The notes beneath the pieces were generated by a model. That model had not been told where the DNA came from, did not search any database, and saw only the letters and a list, made by a program, of their open reading frames with translations. Below, in pieces: positions 15,971 to 25,388 of a DNA stretch of 64,000 nucleotides; the stretch's first letter is position 1; each line of letters starts with the position of its first letter. The translations under genes were made by a program, and so were the position numbers. The stretch is from Brevibacillus reuszeri. GTDB lineage: Bacteria > Bacillota > Bacilli > Brevibacillales > Brevibacillaceae. Location of the stretch: the NCBI RefSeq assembly GCF_001187725.1, contig NZ_LGIQ01000001.1, positions 58,712 through 122,711 on the forward strand, in the 5' to 3' direction.

Positions 15971-16426
15971 ATGTCAATAGCAGGTACGTTTACCAACTGG
16001 TTGAAATCAACAAAAGTTGGGTTGCAGGATCAAGTGAAAAAGTTTCAGAACAGAGATTTTCTGGATGCAGTAGTAGCGGGCTGCGCATTGGTAGCAGCCG
16101 CCGATGGAAGTATTGATTCTTCGGAAAAACAAAAAATGGCTGCTTACATCGGAAGAAGCGAAGAGTTGAAAGTTTTTAACATGAATGATGTCATTGCGAG
16201 ATTTAATCACTTTGTTTCTGGATTCGAATTCGATCACGGCGTAGGCAAGATGGAAGCTCTGAAAGTGATCGGAAAGTATAAAAATAACTCGGACGCTGCG
16301 CGAATTGTTGTCAGTGTTTGCTGCGCAATTGGAGCAGCAGATGGTCATTTCGATGAACAGGAAAAATCCGTTGTTCGAGAGATTTGTGCAGTTGTTAATC
16401 TCAATCCAGCAGAGTTTCAGTTATAA
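15971..16426 (+). CDS. terB: TerB-family tellurite-stress protein
   Basis: 151 residues, all-helical and acidic. The duplicated motifs ALVAAADGSIDSSEKQKM and AIGAADGHFDEQEKSVV are the metal-binding Asp/Glu-rich helices of TerB. In Ter systems TerB is a cytoplasmic or membrane-associated protein linked with TerC and TerD. ATG follows TGGAGG. It has its own promoter and terminator and lies just before the large Ter operon. Confidence 0.9.
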   Translation: MSIAGTFTNWLKSTKVGLQDQVKKFQNRDFLDAVVAGCALVAAADGSIDSSEKQKMAAYIGRSEELKVFNMNDVIARFNHFVSGFEFDHGVGKMEALKVIGKYKNNSDAARIVVSVCCAIGAADGHFDEQEKSVVREICAVVNLNPAEFQL

Positions 16427-16428
16427 AA

Positions 16429-16463
16429 AAGAAGGGCGCCTGATCGGTAGCCCTTCTTTTATT
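16429..16463 (+). terminator. Terminator after terB
   Basis: AAGAAGGGC (16429-16437) pairs with GCCCTTCTT (16450-16458), then a T-rich tail. The remaining gap to 16713 is AT-rich, without a credible gene. Confidence 0.85.
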
Positions 16464-16670
16464 TTACTATTAGGCTCCAAATAGATTAGAAATTGAGAGA
16501 GAAAAAATGACATTGTTTTCGCAATTTTTGTCAAAATTTAATTCGTTTCATATCGACATTTTTATTATACTGGAAATAGTAAGGGATATTTACAGTTGTT
16601 TTCTCTATTGGATGCAATGTTATCTAAATGTTTATAGATTCCAGATAATAATGATGTGGATAAATGAGGA

Positions 16671-16712
16671 AAGGGGGGAGAGTTTTTACTACTGCAGTAA
16701 AAACGTTGATGT
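16671..16712 (+). promoter_or_regulatory. Distant ribosome site joined to its start codon by a hairpin
   Basis: The purine-rich site AAGGGGGGAG (16671-16680) lies 32 bases before the ATG at 16713, too far for normal initiation. Between them GTTTTTACT (16682-16690) and AGTAAAAAC (16696-16704) form a perfect 9-bp hairpin. If folded, the effective spacing is about nine bases. No other ribosome site is visible, and a stop codon at 16707-16709 rules out an earlier start in this frame. Confidence 0.5.
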
Positions 16713-17918
16713 ATGAGACATTTCGATTATTTGAGTATAGAAGAACGCGACGAATTATTTTATGGCAAACCGATCTCGTTCAATAGAAACACGGAAAAGG
16801 ATATCCTCTCCTATAGTTTAGGGGCCACTTTGTATACGCCAGCAACGAAGGCAACGATCTCTCAAGATATTGTACAAAAGAAGCATGAAGGCCTTGTTTC
16901 AATGGTGGCTTGTTTGGAAGATGCAATTGGTGATCATGAAGTCATGGATGCGGAGCAAAGCATACTGAAACAAATTGCTACCCTGGCATATTCGCTACAA
17001 CTCGGTGCAATCGATATCAACGACGTTCCTCTGATCTTCATTCGGGTTCGGGATGTTGCCCAAATGATACGGATGGCAGATGCGCTAGGTGACGACCTGT
17101 ATGTGCTGACCGGTTTTGTTTTTCCAAAATTCACAAGCAAAAATGGCGAAGAATACTTCTCTGCCCTCCAATCTATCAACGCTCCTCTTTCCTTTACAGT
17201 ATATGGTATGCCTATTCTGGAATCGGCTGAGGTTATTTATAAAGAAACGCGGTTGGACGAGCTTGTTTCGATACGCCAAATTTTAGATAAATATGAAAAT
17301 CTCGTTTTGAATGTCCGAATGGGTGCTACTGACTTTTCAAGCCTATTTGGGTTGAGAAGGGGACCAGATGTCACTATATACGATATTTCAACGATTCGGG
17401 ATTGTATTAGTGACATGGTCAATATTTTTACCCGAACCGAAAAAGGGTATGTTCTCTCAGGTCCAGTTTGGGAGTACTTCACAAATGGTGATCGACTTCT
17501 AAAGCCGCAGTTAAGACAGTCCCCCTTTGAAAAGCAGCTTGGCGGCGTACAAGGAAGAAAACTGAGATTAAAGCTTTTAAATAAATTTGAAGATGGACTA
17601 ATAAAAGAAGTGCTCCTGGATAAAGAGAATGGATTGACAGGTAAGACTATTATTCATCCAAGTCATATTAAGATCATTCATTCTCTTTCTGTTGTTAGCC
17701 ATGAAGAATATGAGGATGCCATGAGCATTCTACAGAGTAATTCCAATGGCGTACTGAGAAGTCATTTTTCCAACAAAATGAATGAAGTTAAGCCTCATAC
17801 CAATTGGGCGAAAAGAGTATTGGTGAAGTCAAAAATTTACGGGGTGTATCATGGGCACATCAACTTTATCAACCTCTTGGCCAAATCCTCCAAGATACAG
17901 CTTCAATATTCTCGATAG
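16713..17918 (+). CDS. HpcH/HpaI aldolase/citrate-lyase-type protein of the Ter locus
   Basis: 401 residues. TIM-barrel fold related to citrate lyase beta subunit, with VACLEDAIGD near 70-80 (acidic metal ligand), LIFIRVRD near 108 and later NVRMGATDFSSLFGL. Members in Ter loci are thought to help build a small nucleoside-like metabolite. The exact reaction is not known. The 3' end overlaps the PRTase gene by 68 bp, so they are translated as a coupled unit. Confidence 0.8.
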   Translation: MRHFDYLSIEERDELFYGKPISFNRNTEKDILSYSLGATLYTPATKATISQDIVQKKHEGLVSMVACLEDAIGDHEVMDAEQSILKQIATLAYSLQLGAIDINDVPLIFIRVRDVAQMIRMADALGDDLYVLTGFVFPKFTSKNGEEYFSALQSINAPLSFTVYGMPILESAEVIYKETRLDELVSIRQILDKYENLVLNVRMGATDFSSLFGLRRGPDVTIYDISTIRDCISDMVNIFTRTEKGYVLSGPVWEYFTNGDRLLKPQLRQSPFEKQLGGVQGRKLRLKLLNKFEDGLIKEVLLDKENGLTGKTIIHPSHIKIIHSLSVVSHEEYEDAMSILQSNSNGVLRSHFSNKMNEVKPHTNWAKRVLVKSKIYGVYHGHINFINLLAKSSKIQLQYSR

Positions 17919-19227
17919 TTTGAAAGTGGAAGTGGTCGTGGAGAAGAATCCATTTGAGCTTCCACTAGAGCTGCTTTTTGGAATGGCAGGAAGAATTAAC
18001 AAGAAGAGAGGTTTTTTATTTGTAAGTAAGGTGCTGGGCAAGCATATTCCAGTCATTCCTGCGGTGTCATTAGTGAGTGGTGCTTTACTGGGCGCACGAT
18101 TATTAGAGAACTACTACGGCCAACAGGTAGATACTACGACACTCGTTGAGGGCTTGATGAATCAAGAGATGAGTCAAGTGGTCCACCAGCAACTGATACA
18201 AAAACCATTTGAACTACCTGAGCATGTACTTTTCATTGGCTTTGCAGAAACTGCAACAGCACTTGGTCATTCCATGTTCAGTTGTTTTCAGAACAATGCG
18301 CACTATATCCATACAACAAGAGAGGTAATACAGGATTTCCAGCCCAGTATTACCTTTGAAGAGGAGCATTCTCACGCGGTGGCACAACGGATGTACCTAA
18401 GCGATGATAGCTGGTTAGCTACGGATGCTCCCATTGTTTTAGTAGATGATGAAATCACAACAGGGAAAACAGCGCTCAATATCATTCGCGAAATTCAAAT
18501 GAAATATCCTCGCAGTCATTACATAGTAGCATCATTGTTAGACTGGCGATCTGATGAGGATTGCAAACGGTTCGAAGAGTTACAAAGCGAGTTAGACATT
18601 ACGATTACGAATGTTTCCTTTGTAAAAGGACAAATCAAAGTAGAGGGAGCCCCTGTTGAAAAAGCTGAAATCGAGAAAAATAGTTGCGCTGAGCAAAGTA
18701 GGGGTACTTCTTCCATCATAAAAATTGAAGCTGCAAAGTGGCCACAAATGAACTATAGCTCGATAGATTCAAGGGGCTGCTCTAACAATCGACCGTATTT
18801 GATGCAAACCGGGCGTTTTGGCATACAGAGCTCGGATCAATACGAACTCAATACATATTGCCGACAAATGGGAATAGAACTTAGGGCACGTCGAACCGGG
18901 AAAGCACTGTGCATGGGGACAGGCGAGTTTATGTATATTCCGATGCTGATCGCAGCGCACATGGGTGATGATGTTTGGTACCAGTCGACGACAAGGAGCC
19001 CGATTTATCCTTCTAAAATGGATAAGTATGCTGTGAAAAATGCATTCTCCTTCCAGTCTCCGGAAGATCCACTTGTATTGAATTTTTGTTACAACATCCC
19101 TGATGATTGTTATTCAGACGTGTTTGTATTTTTTGAGCGAGGGACGACAGAAGAGCGACTGCTCTCCTTTTATACCGTACTGAATAATCTTTCCATTCCC
19201 AATAAATATGCCGTATTCTTCGGATAA
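17851..19227 (+). CDS. Phosphoribosyltransferase with C-terminal TRSP domain (Ter locus)
   Basis: 458 residues. The N-terminal half resembles orotate PRTase-type enzymes, with the PRPP loop IVLVDDEITTGKTALNII near 200-217. The C-terminal half carries the diagnostic motif TTRSPIYP (near 385), hence the name TRSP domain. The pair is typical of the biosynthetic module of tellurite-stress operons, where it should attach or remove a ribose phosphate. ATG follows GGGGTG inside the preceding gene. Confidence 0.85.
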   Translation: MGTSTLSTSWPNPPRYSFNILDSLKVEVVVEKNPFELPLELLFGMAGRINKKRGFLFVSKVLGKHIPVIPAVSLVSGALLGARLLENYYGQQVDTTTLVEGLMNQEMSQVVHQQLIQKPFELPEHVLFIGFAETATALGHSMFSCFQNNAHYIHTTREVIQDFQPSITFEEEHSHAVAQRMYLSDDSWLATDAPIVLVDDEITTGKTALNIIREIQMKYPRSHYIVASLLDWRSDEDCKRFEELQSELDITITNVSFVKGQIKVEGAPVEKAEIEKNSCAEQSRGTSSIIKIEAAKWPQMNYSSIDSRGCSNNRPYLMQTGRFGIQSSDQYELNTYCRQMGIELRARRTGKALCMGTGEFMYIPMLIAAHMGDDVWYQSTTRSPIYPSKMDKYAVKNAFSFQSPEDPLVLNFCYNIPDDCYSDVFVFFERGTTEERLLSFYTVLNNLSIPNKYAVFFG

Positions 19228-19242
19228 AGGTGGCGTAAACTC

Positions 19243-20400
19243 TTGAAATTACATTCATTACAAAAAGGGGTAGAGAAGCGAAGTATCCAGGAGCCTTCAC
19301 CAATGGGCAGCTACCCTTCAGATGATGTGACGTTTCTGCTCAAAGAGATAAGCGGATTGATAACAGAGACAGGGACAGAGGATCGAGAGGAATTAATACA
19401 AACGGGACATCACTATTCTGAAATGTTACCTATCGAGTATCGCCCTACTAAAGAATATATCGAATTGTTTCATCAAACCTTGCAAAGCTCTGCCAAAAAA
19501 GTCGCATTGGCTGTTGCAATCGTAGCTGAGCTAATTAAGGCAACCAAAGGGAACAATGTGGTGATTGCCTCACTCGCCAGAGCAGGAACGCCAATCGGTA
19601 TTTTAATCAAAAGATACCTGGAATCGATTCATCAGCTTCACGTTCCCCACTACAGCATCTCTATCATCCGTGGAAAAGGTATCGATGAGAATGCCCTTTT
19701 GTATATGTTAGAAAGGCATCCCGAGGCCAAAATTCAGTTTGTGGATGGCTGGACTGGAAAAGGTGCGATTACGAGGGTGCTGCGAAAGGCGATTACAGAG
19801 TTCAATGAAAAAAGAGGAACCCAGCTCGAAGACGATTTGGCAGTATTGGCTGACCCTGGTCATTGCGTGAGCAAATTTGGAACGCGTGAGGATTTTTTGA
19901 TCCCGAGCGCATGTCTGAATTCTACCGTCTCAGGTTTAGTCAGCCGAACTGTTCATCGCCAGGATTTAATTGGACCAATGGACTTTCACGGGGCCAAATA
20001 TTACCGTGAATGGCTGTCAGAAGACGTATCCAATCTCTTTGTTGATTCGATCTCTAGTTATTTTCACGAGTTGGCAGATACGGCAAAACAGCAGTGCAGC
20101 ATGCATTTGATTCAAGATGAGGAGCAATGGATTACTTGGAGCGGTGAACGTGATGTGCAGCGAATTCAACAGGACTATAAGATCGATGATATCAATTTAA
20201 TCAAGCCTGGTGTTGGGGAAACCACTCGTGTACTTTTGCGAAGAGTACCTTGGAAAATCCTTGTGAATCGAATGGATAATCCTAACTTAGCCCATATTCT
20301 TTTACTGGCCAATGACCGTGGAGTGCCAGTTGAGGAGCGTACAGACCTTTCTTACTCTTGCTGTGGAATTATTCGTCCACAGAGGGAGGAAAAAGAATGA
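19243..20400 (+). CDS. StiP-family protein (annotated as cysteine protease StiP) of the Ter locus
   Basis: 385 residues from a TTG at 19243, eight bases after AAAGGTGG. The conserved block VVIASLARAGTPIGILIKRY with IQFVDGWTGKGAI looks like another PRPP-loop-containing, PRTase-like protein, although databases label the family StiP cysteine protease. I see no clear proof of protease activity. Its TGA overlaps the ATG of the HAD gene (ATGA). Part of the same operon. Confidence 0.8.
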   Translation: MKLHSLQKGVEKRSIQEPSPMGSYPSDDVTFLLKEISGLITETGTEDREELIQTGHHYSEMLPIEYRPTKEYIELFHQTLQSSAKKVALAVAIVAELIKATKGNNVVIASLARAGTPIGILIKRYLESIHQLHVPHYSISIIRGKGIDENALLYMLERHPEAKIQFVDGWTGKGAITRVLRKAITEFNEKRGTQLEDDLAVLADPGHCVSKFGTREDFLIPSACLNSTVSGLVSRTVHRQDLIGPMDFHGAKYYREWLSEDVSNLFVDSISSYFHELADTAKQQCSMHLIQDEEQWITWSGERDVQRIQQDYKIDDINLIKPGVGETTRVLLRRVPWKILVNRMDNPNLAHILLLANDRGVPVEERTDLSYSCCGIIRPQREEKE

Positions 20401-21203
20401 TCTTCGCCAGTGATCTGGACCAGACGTTAATTTACTCGGAGCGCTTCTTAACGGACCCGTCACTGAAGGTACGCTTAATCGAGAAGCTGGATGAAAAACC
20501 GATTTCGTATATGACTGAACGGGCGCTATGCTTGCTGGAGGAAATCAACAAGCACATGTTGTTTATACCGGTAACCACACGAACAATCGAGCAATACAAC
20601 AGAATTACGATCTTTCAAAATGAGCTGAAGCCGAAGTATGCAATCACTAGTAATGGTGGCAATATCATCTGCAATGGGGCAGTGGATGAATTCTGGAACA
20701 AGAAGATTCGTATGCGCATAGAGGATGAATGCATCTCTATTACGGATATTTTGAAGCAGTTTGAAGATATAAAAGGATCAGACTGGATTCTAAATGAAAA
20801 ATCGGCAGAGGATTTGTTTTATTATTTCATCATTGATCGTCAGAAAATGCCCACGGACGAGTGGGATGGATTTGTACAATGGATGGAGCAAGGAAACTGG
20901 ACAGTATCTATCCAGGGACGAAAGCTTTATTTTGTGCCAAGAGCTGTGAATAAACGCGATGCTGTTCTTTATGTAAAAAGTGTCGAGGAACGCAGTGAGC
21001 TGTTCGTAGCAGGTGATTCTTTGCTCGATTTGCCATTGGTGTCATGCACGAGTAATTGTTTGATCCCTTCTCATGGTGAAATTTATCATCTAGCGAAACG
21101 TTCAGAGGAAGGTATGTCTTTTCCGTTTACTGCGCAGACCGGAATTCTCGCATCTGAGGAAATTCTTGAATGGGTTATCCAACAGATGAAAATTGCAAAA
21201 TGA
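20397..21203 (+). CDS. HAD-superfamily phosphatase of the Ter locus
   Basis: 268 residues from the ATG after AGGGAGGA. An in-frame upstream ATG lies inside the StiP gene. HAD motif I is FASDLDQTLIY (nucleophile and acid Asp), motif II is the VTTRT threonine and motif IV is VAGDSLLDLPL. The cap region between suggests a Cof-type sugar or nucleotide phosphatase. Probably removes phosphate from the metabolite made by the module. Confidence 0.85.
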   Translation: MIFASDLDQTLIYSERFLTDPSLKVRLIEKLDEKPISYMTERALCLLEEINKHMLFIPVTTRTIEQYNRITIFQNELKPKYAITSNGGNIICNGAVDEFWNKKIRMRIEDECISITDILKQFEDIKGSDWILNEKSAEDLFYYFIIDRQKMPTDEWDGFVQWMEQGNWTVSIQGRKLYFVPRAVNKRDAVLYVKSVEERSELFVAGDSLLDLPLVSCTSNCLIPSHGEIYHLAKRSEEGMSFPFTAQTGILASEEILEWVIQQMKIAK

Positions 21204-21240
21204 AAAATTCCATCGATGCTTTCTGTCAAAACATAGTCAT

Positions 21241-21266
21241 AAAACGTCGATTTTACAGGATTCGTG
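21241..21266 (+). promoter_or_regulatory. Possible ECF-sigma promoter before the terD genes
   Basis: AAAAC (21241-21245), 17 bp, CGTG (21263-21266) resembles extracytoplasmic-function sigma promoters (AAC-N16/17-CGT), a class that serves related ter genes in Bacillus subtilis. Suggestive only. Confidence 0.35.
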
Positions 21267-21364
21267 TAGAAGTTTTGGTATATTTATGAAATAATGGTAT
21301 AGCATGAATCGTTTTACTCCATTGCACTGATTTGTAAATTTTCAATAGAGTGGGGAGGTAGAGC

Positions 21365-21973
21365 ATGTCAGTAGTTAGTTTGCAAAAAGGACAGAAAATC
21401 GATCTGACAAAGGGAAATGCAGGATTAACGAAATTGCTGGTTGGTCTGGGCTGGGACCCAGTCAAGAAAAGCGGCGGTTTTCTCGGAGGAATTTTTGGTG
21501 GTGGCGGCAACGCAAATATAGATTGCGATGCTTCTGTAATTATGCTTGATCAGAATGGAAAAATAACTAAAGAAAAAAACCTTGTTTACTTCGGCAACAA
21601 AAAAAGTCAATGCGGCAGCGTAGTACATTCTGGAGACAATCTCACCGGAGATGGTGAAGGTGACGATGAACAACTGAATGTAGACTTGAGCCGGGTACCC
21701 AATGATGTACATAAATTGGTGTTTGTTGTGAATATTTACGATTGTGTAAGCCGTCGACAAGATTTCGGGATGATTGGCAATGCGTATATTCGCGTAGTTA
21801 ATGCTTCGAACAATCAAGAGCTGTGTAAGTTTAATCTAACCGAAAATTATTCCGGAAAGACGTCATTAATTGTAGGAGAACTGTACCGTTACAATGATGA
21901 ATGGAAATTTTCGGCGATTGGCGAAGGAACGACAGACACAGCTATCTCCCAACTTGTAAGAAGATATAGCTAA
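21365..21973 (+). CDS. TerD-family protein, divergent copy
   Basis: 202 residues. It starts with the TerD opening ([17 protein letters not shown]) and keeps the acidic loop DNLTGDGEGDDE. The first calcium loop reads NANIDCDAS and is preceded by an extra glycine-rich insert, GGFLGGIFGGGGN (about 38-50), not present in its neighbours. Several Cys residues are also peculiar to this copy. TerD proteins bind calcium and accumulate under membrane or metal stress. It leads a group of four TerD-like genes. Confidence 0.9.
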   Translation: MSVVSLQKGQKIDLTKGNAGLTKLLVGLGWDPVKKSGGFLGGIFGGGGNANIDCDASVIMLDQNGKITKEKNLVYFGNKKSQCGSVVHSGDNLTGDGEGDDEQLNVDLSRVPNDVHKLVFVVNIYDCVSRRQDFGMIGNAYIRVVNASNNQELCKFNLTENYSGKTSLIVGELYRYNDEWKFSAIGEGTTDTAISQLVRRYS

Positions 21974-22018
21974 TTTTGAAGCTTATCACATCTATGAAAA
22001 AATAAGGAGGTTTTTAAC

Positions 22019-22600
22019 ATGGCAGTATCTTTGCAAAAAGGACAGAAGGTAGATCTCACGAAAACAAATCCTGGTCTGGTTCAAATTCATGTTGGTTTAG
22101 GTTGGGATACGAATAAATACGATGGTGGACAAGGTTTTGACCTCGACGCGTCTGTATTTCTTTTGAACGATGCAGGTAAAGTGCTAGATGACCAGCATTT
22201 TATCTTCTTCAACAACGCAACTAGCCCTGACGGTTCAGTTGTGCACTCTGGTGACAACCGTACTGGAGAAGGTGAAGGCGATGATGAAGTAATTAATATT
22301 GATTTGTCCAAAGTAGCTGCTGGTGTTCAAAAAATTTCTTTCGCCATCACGATTTACGATGCACAAGCTCGCAATCAAAACTTTGGTCAAGTTTCCAATG
22401 CATATGCCCGCGTTGTGAACCCTGCTAATAATGAGGAACTGCTTCGTTATGACTTGGGTGAAGACTTTTCAATCGAAACTGCTATCGTAGTCGGCGAATT
22501 GTATCGTAATGGTGGCGAATGGAAGTTCAGTGCGATCGGATCTGGCTACAAAGATGGATTAGCAGGATTGGCTCGCGATTTCGGAGTAAACATCGGTTAA
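22019..22600 (+). CDS. terD: TerD-family stress protein
   Basis: 193 residues, the standard length. Calcium-binding loops [11 protein letters not shown] and [12 protein letters not shown] are intact, and the protein ends [12 protein letters not shown] as usual. ATG follows AAGGAGG. Closest in look to TerD/TerE (YceD/YceE) proteins. Second of three consecutive single-domain TerD genes. Confidence 0.92.
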   Translation: MAVSLQKGQKVDLTKTNPGLVQIHVGLGWDTNKYDGGQGFDLDASVFLLNDAGKVLDDQHFIFFNNATSPDGSVVHSGDNRTGEGEGDDEVINIDLSKVAAGVQKISFAITIYDAQARNQNFGQVSNAYARVVNPANNEELLRYDLGEDFSIETAIVVGELYRNGGEWKFSAIGSGYKDGLAGLARDFGVNIG

Positions 22601-22636
22601 AACCTTCAATATGACAAATGAAAGGATTGAATTTCT

Positions 22637-23221
22637 ATGTCAGTTATTAGTTTAACCAAAGGTCAAAAAATTGATCTCACTAAAGGCAACCCGAATTTGA
22701 CAAAAATCGTTGTTGGTTTAGGTTGGGATACAAATAAATATAGCGGCGGGCATGATTTTGACCTAGACGCTGCAGCATTCTTGCTGCGTGCAGGTGGCAA
22801 GGCTAGTGGCATTCAAGATTTTATCTTTTACAACAACCTTCAAGGTGGAAATGGATCCGTTGTCCACACTGGCGACAATCTGACTGGTGAAGGTGATGGA
22901 GACGATGAGCAAATCAAAGTAGATTTGAAAGCCATCCCAGCAGATATTGAAAAAGTAGCTGTTACGATTACCATTCATGAGGCTGATGTTCGAAACCAAA
23001 ATTTTGGACAAGTATCAAATGCCTTTGTACGTATTGTAGACGAAACAACCGGCAGTGAAGTTCTGCGCTACGACTTAGGAGAAGATTTCTCTGTAGAAAC
23101 GGCGATCGTTGTATGCGAATTGTACCGTCATCAAGGTGAGTGGAAATTTGCCGCTGTAGGAAGTGGTTTCTCTGGTGGTTTAAGAGCACTAGCGAATAAC
23201 TTTGGTTTGCAAGTTTCATAA
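22637..23221 (+). CDS. terD: TerD-family stress protein
   Basis: 194 residues, with [12 protein letters not shown] and [12 protein letters not shown]. Strongly alike to the preceding gene, so a tandem duplication. Ribosome site GAAAGGA. A hairpin follows, which may reduce read-through into the two-domain gene. Confidence 0.92.
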   Translation: MSVISLTKGQKIDLTKGNPNLTKIVVGLGWDTNKYSGGHDFDLDAAAFLLRAGGKASGIQDFIFYNNLQGGNGSVVHTGDNLTGEGDGDDEQIKVDLKAIPADIEKVAVTITIHEADVRNQNFGQVSNAFVRIVDETTGSEVLRYDLGEDFSVETAIVVCELYRHQGEWKFAAVGSGFSGGLRALANNFGLQVS

Positions 23222-23231
23222 TTCATAGAAG

Positions 23232-23260
23232 GGTGCTAGTAATTGCGCTAGCACCTGTTT
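23232..23260 (+). terminator. Hairpin between terD genes (terminator or attenuator)
   Basis: GGTGCTAG (23232-23239) and CTAGCACC (23248-23255), followed by TGTTTT. The T-run is short, so partial read-through to the next ter gene is plausible. Confidence 0.6.
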
Positions 23261-23289
23261 TCTGACCTTTGGAATAAAGGGTGATCGAA

Positions 23290-24522
23290 ATGGGAATCAC
23301 GACGATTAAGGGACAAAAAATAGATGTAACAAAGACAAATCCCGGACTATCCAAAACTACCATTGAATTGAGTTGGGCTTCCAATAACGGGCATGATTTG
23401 GATGCATCCGCTTTTTTAGTTGGAGCCAGTGGGAAAGTTGACCGAGATGAAGATTTTATTTTTTATGGCAATCCCCGATCAATGAATGGCTCTGTGTCAC
23501 TTCAAACAGGATCAACGGAAAGACAGCTGTTTGATATTGATTTGGCGAAGGTCCCAACTAACGTAGAAAAAATAGCCTTTACACTTACCATATATGATGC
23601 AATTGCACGTAATCATTCATTTAATCGTGTTTCAAATCTTTGTCTTCGTGTTTTACATGGTTCTACTAAGGCTGAAATTATTCAGTTTCCGCTCGATAAT
23701 TTTACGATTGAAAATGCAATTGTGGCAGGAGAGCTATACAGACATCAAGGACAATGGAAATTCAATGCGATCGGCAGTGGCTTCCATGGTGGTCTGGCTG
23801 CTTTGTGTGGCAATTTTGGAATCGAGGTAACCCAAGAGAAAACACAAGAGCTGGGAGCATCCGAGACAAAGCCAAAACCTGCACCCAAACCCGAACCTGT
23901 CGTGTCCACTTCTCCCCCCATTTCGATTACAAAAGTAGAGTTAAAGAAAAAGGGAGAGGCCATTAGCTTAAAGAAAACTTCAACAAATCTTGGGGAGATT
24001 TTGGTTAACCTCAATTGGAATAAAGGCACAAAACAGAGCATGGGCTTTTTGGGTCGAAGTAAAGGAATTGACCTTGATCTCGGCTGCCTTTATGAAATGT
24101 CGGATGGAGAAAAAGGATGTATACAAGCGTTGGGCAGAAGATTTGGTAGCTACAGCGGTTTTCCCTATATTTCATTGGATGGGGATGATCGCACGGGTAC
24201 TCGTTCAGAAGGTGAAAATCTGCGTATCAACGGAAATAACGTCAAGGACTTTGAACGAATCTTGATCTACGCTTATATTTACGAGGGTGTTGCAAAATGG
24301 GCGGAAACCGATGGAGTGGTGACCATTAAGCAAGCTGACAATCCAGCCATCGAAGTGAGAATGGATGTACATGACCGTAATAAAGTGATGTGTGCCGTAG
24401 CGATGATTGAGAGACAAGGTGATACGTTCAATATCAGAAGATTGGTTGATTACTTCTCCGGTCATAGTGAGATGGACCGTCACTTCGGTTGGAATATGCG
24501 TTGGACAAACGCTTCGAAATAA
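23290..24522 (+). CDS. Two-domain TerD-TerA protein
   Basis: 410 residues from the ATG after AAAGGG (a GTG nine bases earlier is also in frame). Residues 1-185 are a TerD domain, with the acidic loop partly lost (the segment before RQLFDIDLAKV lacks the GEGDDE run). Residues about 190-215 are a Pro/Lys-rich linker. The rest is a TerA-type domain with KGIDLDLGCLYEM and DGDDRTGTRSEGE. TerA-type proteins act with TerD and TerC at the membrane. Confidence 0.85.
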   Translation: MGITTIKGQKIDVTKTNPGLSKTTIELSWASNNGHDLDASAFLVGASGKVDRDEDFIFYGNPRSMNGSVSLQTGSTERQLFDIDLAKVPTNVEKIAFTLTIYDAIARNHSFNRVSNLCLRVLHGSTKAEIIQFPLDNFTIENAIVAGELYRHQGQWKFNAIGSGFHGGLAALCGNFGIEVTQEKTQELGASETKPKPAPKPEPVVSTSPPISITKVELKKKGEAISLKKTSTNLGEILVNLNWNKGTKQSMGFLGRSKGIDLDLGCLYEMSDGEKGCIQALGRRFGSYSGFPYISLDGDDRTGTRSEGENLRINGNNVKDFERILIYAYIYEGVAKWAETDGVVTIKQADNPAIEVRMDVHDRNKVMCAVAMIERQGDTFNIRRLVDYFSGHSEMDRHFGWNMRWTNASK

Positions 24523-24577
24523 CAAACGATACAGTCGGTAATTGTAGACATCATTGGAAATGGAGTGAACTGTATTT

Positions 24578-25276
24578 ATGGACATGATAGCTGATTTTTT
24601 AGTTCAATCGTGGAGCGCGTTGCTTGCGATCATTCTGATTGACATCGTATTAAGTGGAGACAATGCTGTTGTTATCGCCATGGCAGCTCGAAATCTGCCG
24701 AAGCATCAACAGAAAAAGGCCATTTTCATTGGTACATTTGGTGCGATTGGGCTACGTATTGTCTTTGCTGCGATTGTGGTCTGGCTGATTCAAATTCCTC
24801 TTCTAAAAGCAATCGGTGGCTTACTTCTTCTCCAAGTAGCGTACAAGCTGTTAGCGGAAGAGGAAGGCGGAGACAACATTAAGAGTGGAACGACCTTATT
24901 AGGTGCAGTAGGTACGATCATATATGCAGACGCATTAATGAGTCTGGACAACGTAATCGCAGTTGCAGGTGTAAGTCATGGAAACCTTACCTTAATTGCA
25001 ATCGGTGTACTTGTTTCGATTCCGATTATTTTGATTGGATCGGCAATAATTTTGAAAGCGCTGGAAAGGTTCCCAATCATCGCTTACATTGGATCGGGAA
25101 TTCTTGCGTGGACAGCTGGAGATATGATTGTAAAAGACAAGATCATTCAAAATTATATTTCTAGTACGGTAGGTTTGGTTATTACCATCGCTTTAACAAT
25201 AGCCGTCCTCCTAGCTGGTTGGCTGAAAAGCAGAAAAAGCAAAGAGGAAAAAAAATCGGAGAGTGCTGTTGCTTAA
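24578..25276 (+). CDS. terC: TerC-family integral membrane protein
   Basis: 232 residues with seven predicted helices. VLSGDNAVVIAMA near 24-36 and the second DALMSLDNVIAVAG near 113-126 carry the intramembrane Asp residues of TerC, proposed to bind or move metal ions (manganese export in some Bacillus relatives, YceF). The C-terminus is a charged cytoplasmic tail. ATG follows TGGAGTGA. It completes the TerD-TerA-TerC set. Confidence 0.9.
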   Translation: MDMIADFLVQSWSALLAIILIDIVLSGDNAVVIAMAARNLPKHQQKKAIFIGTFGAIGLRIVFAAIVVWLIQIPLLKAIGGLLLLQVAYKLLAEEEGGDNIKSGTTLLGAVGTIIYADALMSLDNVIAVAGVSHGNLTLIAIGVLVSIPIILIGSAIILKALERFPIIAYIGSGILAWTAGDMIVKDKIIQNYISSTVGLVITIALTIAVLLAGWLKSRKSKEEKKSESAVA

Positions 25277-25320
25277 GTTACCCTGTTAGAAATGAACAAG
25301 CCCTCCATATAAGAAACATG

Positions 25321-25356
25321 AGAAGAGCGAGGTCATTACGACTTTCGCTCTTCTTT
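25321..25356 (+). terminator. Hairpin between terC and the ATP-grasp gene
   Basis: AGAAGAGCGA (25321-25330) pairs with TCGCTCTTCT (25345-25354), with further pairs inside. The T-run is weak (TTTAT). The ATP-grasp gene starts 33 bp later, so read-through is likely. Confidence 0.65.
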
Positions 25357-25388
25357 ATAAAATGAAGATTTGAAAGGAAGAACTTCTC

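Noticed and set aside
16507..16716. 69-codon open frame before the Ter operon
   Set aside because: It lies in an AT-rich leader with no ribosome site and overlaps the hairpin and ATG of the true gene.
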